A stretch of 37,616 nt of DNA, taken from NCBI GenBank assembly GCA_045576735.1, contig JAZNGZ010000107.1:1-37616 (forward strand), in the 5' to 3' direction. Position numbers and translations under genes: made by a program. Under the pieces are notes generated by a model, which was given only the letters and a program-made list of their open reading frames with translations, had not been told where the DNA came from and searched no databases. Below, piece after piece: positions 1 through 6,665 of this stretch. Positions within the stretch are counted from its first letter, which is position 1. The number at the start of each line of letters is the position of its first letter. This DNA comes from RGIG4079 sp045576735 (GTDB lineage Bacteria; Bacteroidota; Bacteroidia; Bacteroidales; Muribaculaceae).

Positions 1-228
1 ATGAGTGGAAATGTATGGGAATGGTGTAGTGATTGGTATGGAAAATATTCGTCATCTTCGCAGACCAATCCCACGGGCCCCACATCGAGTAAATACTCTT
101 CCCGCGTGCTTCGCGGTGGTAGCTGGTTCAACATCGCGCAGTACTGCCGTGTGACTACTCGTGTCATCAACGACCCGGACAACCCCTACAGCCGCGACTT
201 CGGCTTCCGTTTGGCTCTCCGCCCATAG
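1..228 (+). CDS. 3' end of a SUMF1/FGE-fold protein, probable DGR target (5' truncated)
   Basis: This is the C-terminal part of a gene that begins upstream of the window; the ATG at base 1 is an internal codon of the usual SGNVWEWCSDWY motif. The 75 visible residues end with RVLRGGSW, a spaced YCRV and GFRLAL, the normal end of a SUMF1/formylglycine-generating-enzyme (C-type-lectin-like) domain. The position of the first catalytic Cys of true sulfatase-modifying enzymes is Asn44, so catalysis is unlikely. From residue 43 onward the non-conserved positions are almost all NNC or NNT codons (ttc, aac, atc, tac, act, gtc, agc, cgc, gac), as expected if adenines of AAC/AAT codons had been mutagenised. 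Codons here are richer in G+C than in the following genes. The closest relative in the window is the C-terminus of the kinase at 16809. The role is inferred to be ligand binding; the N-terminal architecture is unseen. Confidence 0.8.
   Translation: MSGNVWEWCSDWYGKYSSSSQTNPTGPTSSKYSSRVLRGGSWFNIAQYCRVTTRVINDPDNPYSRDFGFRLALRP
120..228 (+). other. Candidate DGR variable region (VR)
   Basis: Between the invariant GGSW and GFRLAL blocks, the codons at residues 43-45, 48, 52-53, 55-57 and 61-67 end in C or T and differ from AAC/AAT only in the first two bases. The intervening constant codons (Ala46, Gln47, Cys49, Arg50, Val51, Arg54, Asp58-Pro59-Asp60) do not fit that pattern. Adenine-specific mutagenesis of an Asn-rich template repeat would produce this layout. 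No template repeat or reverse transcriptase is visible in this window, so the call rests on codon pattern and fold. Confidence 0.6.
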
Positions 229-497
229 GTATCCGGTTTATCCATCTCGTTTAAGCTAAAACCATTCAGAGCATAACTGCAATTCCGTAAAAGGGTGAGC
301 GGAGCCGCCCAATGGAGGGATGGCAAGTTATGCGATGCAACTGCCCCAATAAATAAGGTATTCTTCCGCCACTGCTTCCTTTGGAGCAGTGGCGGCGCCA
401 CAAAAAATAGCTAGTAACTATAGTGGAGTATTAGGATAAGTAAATGCTTAATTGAATTATATTTATGTAGATATATGGTGGAGTAAAAAAAAATTAC
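229..497. other. Noncoding structured stretch downstream of the candidate VR
   Basis: No convincing gene lies here. It contains two stem-loops: GGCA-(A bulge)-GTT at 322-329 pairing with AACTGCC at 339-345, and an 11-bp perfect stem CCGCCACTGCT (366-376) with AGCAGTGGCGG (385-395). Neither is followed by a T-run on either strand, so they are not ordinary intrinsic terminators. The part from about 285 to 400 is more G+C-rich than the DNA to its right. DGR targets can carry hairpin or cruciform structures downstream of the variable region, which is one explanation; a terminator of unusual type is another. Confidence 0.4.
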
Positions 498-505
498 TAT
501 CTTTG
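498..505 (+). promoter_or_regulatory. -7 box of the glycogen synthase promoter
   Basis: TATCTTTG matches the Bacteroidetes -7 consensus TAnnTTTG. It implies a transcript start near 509 and a leader of about 24 nt, which supports ATG 533 over the upstream in-frame TTG at 452. No clear -33 box is visible. Confidence 0.65.
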
Positions 506-532
506 CACTTTCAAATTTTGAAAATCTACAAT

Positions 533-2167
533 ATGGATAAAGCAACGGTAAAGATTGACCTGCTGTTTGAAACAAGTTGGGAGGTTTGTAATAAGATAGG
601 CGGTATTTATACTGTGCTGTCAACCAAAGCCAAGACATTACAAAAATTGTATAAGGATAAAACGATTTTCGTAGGTCCCGATGTGTGGAGCGAAGAAAAT
701 CCGTCACCTTATTTTGTGGAGTCAAAAACCCTATTGAAACAGTGGAAATCGCAAGCACAATTGCCCGAGGGGGTGAGTGTGAGAGTGGGACGATGGGATA
801 TTCCCGGCAAGCCCATTGTGGTTTTAGTGAAATTTGATGCTATGTATGCCTTAAAGGACGCATTCTATGGAGATATGTGGAACCGCTATGGAGTAGATTC
901 GCTCCATGCTTATGGCGACTATGATGAAGCATGCGCATTTTCTCATGCCGCAGGTTTGGTGATAGAAAGCATCTGTAATTATGAAGGTATAGAGGGAAAA
1001 AATGTGATAGCACACTTTGATGAGTGGACCACCGGTATGGGGCTCCTTTATGTGAAAAGCTATCTTCCCCGGGTTAAAACTATATTTACAACTCATGCCA
1101 CAAGCATAGGCCGCAGCATTTGCGGAAACAACAAACCATTGTATGACTATCTCAAAGGTTACAATGGCGACCAAATGGCAGGTGAGTTGAATATGCAATC
1201 AAAACATTCGCTCGAAAAGGCGGCGGCACACAATGCCGACTGTTTCACAACCGTGAGCGAAATCACAGCTATAGAATGTGAGCAATTGCTCGATATACGT
1301 CCTCATGTGGTAACACCTAACGGATTTGAACAAAATTTTGTTCCTGCCAAGACCAAGTTTGCCGCAGCTCGCGAAGAGGCACGCAAAAACTTGCTCAATG
1401 TGGCATCATCGCTAGTGGGTCACACATTGAGCGACGACACATTTATCGTGGCAACATCGGGCCGATGCGAATATCGCAACAAAGGTATCGACTTGTTCCT
1501 CGACTCAGTGGTGCGATTGGGAAATATTGACCCCGAACGCGACATCCTCGCTTATGTGATGGTGCCTGCATGGGCCAAAGAACCACGTGCCGACTTGCAA
1601 AAGTCAATGACATTGAAGCGCAAGACACGTCAAGATGACCCTGTTATTACCCACTGGTTGAATAATCCTAATGAAGACCCCATAATCAATCGCATTCATG
1701 GCATAGGCTTTGAAAACGATAAAGATAGCCGTGTAACAGTTATATATGTGCCATGCTATCTCAATGGCACCGATGGCATCTTCAACCAAAGCTACTATGA
1801 CCTATTGATAGGAATGGATGCAACTGTATTCCCTTCTTATTATGAACCATGGGGTTACACTCCGCTCGAAAGTGTGGCATTTGGAGTGCCTACGGTTACA
1901 ACAACATTGTCGGGCTTCGGTCAATGGATTCTCTCATCGTTTAAAAACGACTTTGACGATTGTGGCGTGAATGTTATATCGCGTGGCGATTTCAATTATA
2001 ATGAAGTGAGTGAGCAGATTGCTCAGTCGTTGAAATACCTTGTCGATTGTGGCGCAACTGCATCGGCATCTATAAGCAAAGCTGCCATGAATACCGCTAA
2101 AGCGGCAGCTTGGAGTAATTTTATCGAGTATTATCTCGAAGCATTTGCGGTGGCTCTTGGTGAATAA
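533..2167 (+). CDS. GT3-family glycogen synthase (eukaryote-like)
   Basis: A cytoplasmic glycosyltransferase that extends alpha-1,4-glucan chains of glycogen from a nucleotide-glucose donor. The 544-residue protein follows the fungal/animal GT3 synthase pattern rather than bacterial GT5 GlgA: LLFETSWEVCNKIGGIYTV near the N-terminus (residues 10-28), HFDEWTTG, FTTHATSIGR, FTTVSEITAIE, and the C-terminal block PSYYEPWGYTPLE with SGFGQW. The start at 533 is chosen because it falls 28 nt after a -7 box and matches the family N-terminus; the longer reading from TTG 452 overlaps that promoter. It is shorter than the yeast enzyme, lacking the long regulatory C-terminal tail. A glucan phosphorylase follows after 54 nt, making a synthesis/degradation pair. 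GT3 synthases are known in Bacteroidetes, so transfer need not be recent. Confidence 0.93.
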   Translation: MDKATVKIDLLFETSWEVCNKIGGIYTVLSTKAKTLQKLYKDKTIFVGPDVWSEENPSPYFVESKTLLKQWKSQAQLPEGVSVRVGRWDIPGKPIVVLVKFDAMYALKDAFYGDMWNRYGVDSLHAYGDYDEACAFSHAAGLVIESICNYEGIEGKNVIAHFDEWTTGMGLLYVKSYLPRVKTIFTTHATSIGRSICGNNKPLYDYLKGYNGDQMAGELNMQSKHSLEKAAAHNADCFTTVSEITAIECEQLLDIRPHVVTPNGFEQNFVPAKTKFAAAREEARKNLLNVASSLVGHTLSDDTFIVATSGRCEYRNKGIDLFLDSVVRLGNIDPERDILAYVMVPAWAKEPRADLQKSMTLKRKTRQDDPVITHWLNNPNEDPIINRIHGIGFENDKDSRVTVIYVPCYLNGTDGIFNQSYYDLLIGMDATVFPSYYEPWGYTPLESVAFGVPTVTTTLSGFGQWILSSFKNDFDDCGVNVISRGDFNYNEVSEQIAQSLKYLVDCGATASASISKAAMNTAKAAAWSNFIEYYLEAFAVALGE

Positions 2168-2221
2168 CCTTGAGCATTGAAATTATATGAAATTTATTAT
2201 TTAACTATTTATTATTATTTT

Positions 2222-4780
2222 ATGAAACTTCAAGTAAGTAACACTAATGCTCCTGCATGGCGCGACATTACTGTTAAATCAGAGTTGCCTGCTGAGCTTA
2301 AACCCTTGGAAGAGTTGTCAAAAAACCTTTGGTGGGTTTGGAACAGCGAAGCTAAATCACTTTTCCGCGAATTAAATCGTGATTTGTGGCGTGCAACCGG
2401 TGAAAACCCTGTAATGTTGTTGCAACAATTAAGTTCTGACCGCATTCAAGAAATCATCAAAGACAAAGACTTGATGTCTACTATCAAGAAAGTATATGCC
2501 GATTTCAAGGACTACATGAAGAAACCAATGCGCAAAGATGTGCCTTCAATCGCTTATTTCTCTATGGAATACGGTCTTTGCAACTGCTTGAAAATCTATT
2601 CAGGTGGTCTTGGTGTACTCGCCGGTGACTATATCAAAGAAGCTTCTGACAGCTGTATCGACATGACTGCTGTAGGTTTCCTTTATCGTCACGGTTACTT
2701 CACTCAAAGCCTCTCGGTTGACGGTCAACAAATCGCTAACTACGAGCCTCAAAACTTCAATCAACTTCCTATCGAACAAGTTTGCGACCACAATGGCAAA
2801 CCTGTAATCCTCGAAGTTCCTTATCCCGGCCGTATTATCTACTCACACATTTGGCGTGTAAATGTTGGTCGCATGAAATTGTATCTCCTTGATACTGACT
2901 TCGACATGAACAGCGAATGGGACCGTCCTATCACTCACCAACTTTATGGTGGCGACTGGGAAAACCGTATCAAACAAGAATATCTTCTCGGTATTGGTGG
3001 TGTGTTGATGTTGAAAAAACTTGGCATCAAAACTCAACTTTATCATTGTAACGAAGGTCACGCTGCTCTTTTGAACCTCCAACGTCTTGTTGACTATGTT
3101 CAAGAAGAACACCTTGACTTCAATGTGGCTCTTGAAATGGTGCGTGCATCTTCTCTTTACACTGTTCACACTCCTGTACCTGCAGGTCACGACTATTTCG
3201 ACGAAGGTCTCTTCGGTAAATATATGGGTGAATATCCCGCAAAACTTGGTATCAGCTGGAACGACCTCATCAACATGGGTCGCGAAAATCCAAATACAAA
3301 CGAACGTTTCTCAATGAGTGTATTCGCTCTAAACACTTGCCAAGAAGCAAACGGTGTGAGCTGGTTGCACGGCGAAGTGTCAAAGAAAATGTTTGCCGGA
3401 ATTTGGAAAGGTTATAGCTGGGAAGAATCTCACGTGGGTTACGTGACTAATGGTGTTCACATGCCTACATGGGCAGCTTCGGAATGGAAACAATTCTATA
3501 CTGAAAAGCTCGGTTCTCAAGTGTTTGAAGACCAAAGCAATCCTGAAGCATGGAAGGGTATCTTCAAAGTTAAAGATGAAGAAATTTGGAACATGCGCAT
3601 GACTTTGAAAAACAAGTTTATCAACTTCGTAAAACGTGATTTCAAAGAAAAATGGTTGGCTAACCAAGGTGATCCTCAAGCAGTGATGAGCATCGTTGAC
3701 AAAATCAATCCTAATGCTCTTATCATTGGTTTCGCTCGTCGTTTCGCTACTTACAAACGCGCTCACCTATTGTTTACCGACCTCGATCGTCTTGCTAAAA
3801 TCGTTAACAACGAGCAATTCCCTGTTCAATTCGTGTTCTCAGGTAAGGCTCACCCTGCCGATGGCGCCGGTCAAGGCCTTATCAAGCGCATTATGGAAAT
3901 CTCTCGTATGCCTCAATTCCTTGGCAAGATTATCTTCCTCGAAGACTATAACATGATTGTTGCAAAACGTCTTGTGACAGGTGTTGACATCTGGTTGAAC
4001 ACTCCAACTCGTCCTCTTGAAGCATCAGGTACATCGGGTGAAAAAGCTGAAATGAATGGTGTGCTTAACTTCTCAGTTCTTGACGGTTGGTGGTATGAAG
4101 GTTATCGCTTCAATGAAAATGCAGGTTGGGCTTTGACTGAAAAACGTACTTTCACCGATCAAGCACAACAAGATAAACTCGATGCTGCTACAATCTACTC
4201 AATGCTCGAAAACGAAATCATTCCATTGTATTTCGCTAAGAACTCAAAAGGTTACTCTCCTGAGTGGATTCAATATATCAAGGGTTCAATCGGTGACATC
4301 GCTCCTAACTTCACAATGAAACGTATGATTGATGATTATATTGATCGTTTCTACAACAAGGAAGCTGCTCGCACTGCTCGTCTTGAAGCTAACGAATATG
4401 CACTTGCTAAAGAAATCGTGGCTTGGAAAGAAAAAGTGGCTGCTGCTTGGGACGGTATCAAAGTATTTGATGTTATCACTGAAGATAGCGGAAACAACAC
4501 TGTTACCGGTCAACCTTACAGCGTGAAGATTATCGTTGACACTAATGGCTTGAGCAAAGACCTTGCTATTGAAAACGTAATCTACAAATCAGAAAATGGT
4601 GAAGAAAAACTTTACAACACTATAGACTTTGAAGTTGTAAAAGAAGAAGGCAATGTGCTCACTTATGAACTTAAGAGCACTCTCACTGATGCAGGTGTAT
4701 TCCGTTTTGCATACCGCATCTATCCTAAGAACGCTGAGCTTCCTCACCGTCAAGATTTTGCTTATACTCGTTGGGTATAA
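2222..4780 (+). CDS. glgP: Alpha-glucan (glycogen) phosphorylase, GT35
   Basis: Cytoplasmic PLP-dependent enzyme that releases glucose 1-phosphate from glycogen or maltodextrin. At 852 residues it matches the long bacterial alpha-glucan phosphorylase subfamily. It begins with a DUF3417-type segment (about residues 20-130, with LSKNLWWVWN) and then the phosphorylase core. Lys608 in the block SGTSGEKAEMNG sits where the PLP-binding lysine is expected. ATG 2222 is chosen because an upstream TTG at 2177 would add residues unlike the family. Codon choice differs from the neighbours: Gln is nearly always CAA, Leu favours CTT/CTC and Arg CGT/CGC, suggesting strong expression. The gene is probably co-transcribed with the synthase and ends at a strong terminator. 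No branching or debranching enzyme is nearby. Confidence 0.95.
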   Translation: MKLQVSNTNAPAWRDITVKSELPAELKPLEELSKNLWWVWNSEAKSLFRELNRDLWRATGENPVMLLQQLSSDRIQEIIKDKDLMSTIKKVYADFKDYMKKPMRKDVPSIAYFSMEYGLCNCLKIYSGGLGVLAGDYIKEASDSCIDMTAVGFLYRHGYFTQSLSVDGQQIANYEPQNFNQLPIEQVCDHNGKPVILEVPYPGRIIYSHIWRVNVGRMKLYLLDTDFDMNSEWDRPITHQLYGGDWENRIKQEYLLGIGGVLMLKKLGIKTQLYHCNEGHAALLNLQRLVDYVQEEHLDFNVALEMVRASSLYTVHTPVPAGHDYFDEGLFGKYMGEYPAKLGISWNDLINMGRENPNTNERFSMSVFALNTCQEANGVSWLHGEVSKKMFAGIWKGYSWEESHVGYVTNGVHMPTWAASEWKQFYTEKLGSQVFEDQSNPEAWKGIFKVKDEEIWNMRMTLKNKFINFVKRDFKEKWLANQGDPQAVMSIVDKINPNALIIGFARRFATYKRAHLLFTDLDRLAKIVNNEQFPVQFVFSGKAHPADGAGQGLIKRIMEISRMPQFLGKIIFLEDYNMIVAKRLVTGVDIWLNTPTRPLEASGTSGEKAEMNGVLNFSVLDGWWYEGYRFNENAGWALTEKRTFTDQAQQDKLDAATIYSMLENEIIPLYFAKNSKGYSPEWIQYIKGSIGDIAPNFTMKRMIDDYIDRFYNKEAARTARLEANEYALAKEIVAWKEKVAAAWDGIKVFDVITEDSGNNTVTGQPYSVKIIVDTNGLSKDLAIENVIYKSENGEEKLYNTIDFEVVKEEGNVLTYELKSTLTDAGVFRFAYRIYPKNAELPHRQDFAYTRWV

Positions 4781-4801
4781 TATTAAATCTATTTATAATT
4801 C

Positions 4802-4840
4802 ACAAAGGGCTGTCGGCATGGCAGCCCTTTGTTTGATTTT
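4802..4840 (+). terminator. Intrinsic terminator after glgP
   Basis: Perfect 11-bp stem ACAAAGGGCTG (4802-4812) with CAGCCCTTTGT (4822-4832), a 9-nt loop, then TTGATTTT. It lies only 11 nt before the next ATG, so the MATE gene relies on read-through or on an unrecognised promoter. Confidence 0.8.
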
Positions 4841-4851
4841 CAAAACTAGCA

Positions 4852-6207
4852 ATGGCAAAACAACTAAACCTAATTGAAGGAAATATATTTGGATCGTTAA
4901 CGCGCTTTTCCTTGCCGGTTATATTCGCTTTGTTTCTACAAGCATTATATGGAGGTATTGACTTATTGATTGTGGGTCAGTTCTCGTCGACACCTGAAGT
5001 GTCGGGAGTGGCAACAGGAAGTATGTTAATGCACACTATTACTATGGTAATAACTGCATTGGCGATGGGGATAACCATTCTTGTCGGTCGACGGATAGGT
5101 GAGCGTAATCCTGAAGAAGCCGGCAGGACAATAGGGGTGGGTATTTACCTGTTTCTTGTGATAGGAGTGGTGATGAGTGTGGTTACACTTTGTTGCTCTG
5201 ATTGGTTGTCGATGTTGATGCATGCCCCCGATGAAGCTTTTGAGCAAACATCGAGTTATGTCGCAATATGTGGCGGTGGTTCGCTGTTTATTGTGGCATA
5301 TAATGTGTTGGGCAGTATTTTCCGTGGATTGGGCGATTCTCGAACACCTTTGGTCACTGTAGCAATAGCATGTGTGTTAAATATTGTGGGTGACTTGATA
5401 TTTGTGGCGGTGTTAGACATGGGTGCTGCCGGAGCTGCATGGGCAACTGTTTTGTCGCAAGCAGTGAGTGTAGCTATTTCATATATCATCATTCGTCGCA
5501 TGTCGTTGCCATTTGTGTTTAAAAGTGCATTTATAAGATATAACGGAATGATAGCCGGTCGCATAATGCGATTGGGATTGCCACTTGCTTTGCAAGAACT
5601 GTTGGTGGGTGTGTCATTTTTGATAATTCAAGTGATTGTTAATGCTATTGGTGTGGTAGAGTCGGCTGGAGTAGGTGTTGCCGAGAAAATATGTGTGTTT
5701 ATAATGTTATTGCCATCGGGTTATGGTCAGTCAATGGCGGTCTTTGTGGCACAAAACTATGGCGCTCGTCGCATGGATAGAGCTAATAGAGCATTGTTTT
5801 ATGGAATTTTGACATCATTGTGTGCCGGAGTTATAACAGGTTATCTTGCATTTTTTCATGGAGATGTGTTGTCATCGTGGTTTGTTACCGACCCTCAGGT
5901 AATAGCCGCTGCTCACAGTTATCTTAAGGCTTATGCAATCGACTGCCTTTTTACTGCATTCCTCTTTTGTTTTATGGGATATTACAATGGCTGCGGTTCC
6001 ACATTGTTTGTTATGATACAAGGTGTAGTGGGAGCACTGGGCGTGAGAGTGCCGGCTGTAATTATTATCAGCAGTATACCTCATGTCACATTGTTTGAGA
6101 TAGGGCTTGCTACACCATTGTCATCTATTGTTCAGATAATTTTGTGTCTCTTTATGCTTTTGCATCTTCGTAGAAAGATGAAAGGAAATATTAATGTTAA
6201 TTCATGA
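4852..6207 (+). CDS. MATE family multidrug/sodium antiporter
   Basis: Inner-membrane exporter of the MATE (NorM/DinF) superfamily, expected to expel organic cations or drugs in exchange for Na+ or H+. The 451 residues are almost wholly hydrophobic with about 12 membrane spans in two halves. The N-terminus (EGNIFGSLTRFSLPVIFALFL) and the segment LGLPLALQELLVGVSF after mid-protein are the two related half-repeat starts usual for MATE. The protein ends in a short basic tail (LRRKMKG). The gene follows the glgP terminator closely; a functional link with glycogen genes is not implied. I saw no TAnnTTTG box in front of it. Substrate cannot be told from sequence. Confidence 0.9.
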   Translation: MAKQLNLIEGNIFGSLTRFSLPVIFALFLQALYGGIDLLIVGQFSSTPEVSGVATGSMLMHTITMVITALAMGITILVGRRIGERNPEEAGRTIGVGIYLFLVIGVVMSVVTLCCSDWLSMLMHAPDEAFEQTSSYVAICGGGSLFIVAYNVLGSIFRGLGDSRTPLVTVAIACVLNIVGDLIFVAVLDMGAAGAAWATVLSQAVSVAISYIIIRRMSLPFVFKSAFIRYNGMIAGRIMRLGLPLALQELLVGVSFLIIQVIVNAIGVVESAGVGVAEKICVFIMLLPSGYGQSMAVFVAQNYGARRMDRANRALFYGILTSLCAGVITGYLAFFHGDVLSSWFVTDPQVIAAAHSYLKAYAIDCLFTAFLFCFMGYYNGCGSTLFVMIQGVVGALGVRVPAVIIISSIPHVTLFEIGLATPLSSIVQIILCLFMLLHLRRKMKGNINVNS

Positions 6208-6287
6208 AGTTTCATGAAATGTTAATTTCTACTAGTCAAAGATTGTTAAAAATATCATCTAATTTATAGAAATAATAAACTATTATC

Positions 6288-6295
6288 TATATTTG
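6288..6295 (+). promoter_or_regulatory. -7 box for the Cys/Lys-rich miniprotein
   Basis: TATATTTG fits TAnnTTTG; it predicts a start near 6299 and a leader of about 42 nt before ATG 6341. This gives the small gene its own promoter and supports it being expressed. Confidence 0.6.
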
Positions 6296-6340
6296 TAGTC
6301 TTATAAGATGTATTTATAACCAATTAAATAATTTATTAAG

Positions 6341-6583
6341 ATGAAAAAAATAGTTTTAAGTTTAGCAATAGCAATTATCGCTTCATGTTCTATTTCAGCA
6401 ATAGCTCAATGCCCTAAGAAATCAGATTGTCCTAAAACAGAGCAATGCGAAAAGCAATGTGATAAAAAGTGTGACAAGCAATGCGACAAAAAGTGTGAAA
6501 AGAAATGCGATAAAAAGCAAAAATGTAACAAGAAACAAAATTGCAATAAAAAACAAAATTGCAAAAAAGCTTGTAAAAAATAA
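6341..6583 (+). CDS. Secreted Cys/Lys-rich miniprotein, function unknown
   Basis: An 80-residue protein I do not recognise. It starts with a clear export signal: MKK, a hydrophobic stretch to residue 14, and AIA-Q at 20-23 suitable for signal peptidase I. IASC at 13-16 also resembles a lipobox, so lipidation at Cys16 is an alternative. The mature part is almost entirely Lys, Cys, Asp, Gln, Glu and Asn, with 12 Cys. Six of them in a row are spaced C-x3-C (DKKC/DKQC/EKKC units), then three steps of C-x5-C (KKQNC units) and a last C-x3-C. The regular spacing and even Cys number suggest metal binding or disulfide stapling in the periplasm or outside the cell. It has its own -7 box and a following terminator, which argues for a real gene despite low complexity. 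Confidence 0.75.
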   Translation: MKKIVLSLAIAIIASCSISAIAQCPKKSDCPKTEQCEKQCDKKCDKQCDKKCEKKCDKKQKCNKKQNCNKKQNCKKACKK

Positions 6584-6608
6584 TCACATTTGATTCTATA
6601 ATATCCAA

Positions 6609-6642
6609 ATAAGGGGAATGCTCAAATGAGTGTTCCCCTTAT
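6609..6642. terminator. Bidirectional terminator between convergent genes
   Basis: ATAAGGGGAA (6609-6618) pairs with TTCCCCTTAT (6633-6642), with GCTC/GAGT-like pairing inside and a small loop. It lies between the plus-strand miniprotein and the convergent ClC gene ending at 6666, so it can serve both. Confidence 0.75.
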
Positions 6643-6665
6643 AGTTTTATAGCGATAAAAATGGA

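Noticed and set aside
1..3. ATG at base 1 as a gene start
   Set aside because: It encodes the Met of the internal MSGNVWEW motif of the SUMF1 fold; the same motif lies at residue 586 in the kinase protein, so the gene must begin upstream.
452..532. Upstream TTG start for the glycogen synthase
   Set aside because: The extension overlaps the -7 box at 498-505 and does not resemble the family N-terminus.
6400..6583. Low-complexity repeat rather than a gene
   Set aside because: The signal peptide, the matched promoter box, the downstream terminator and the strict Cys spacing together favour a real small gene.
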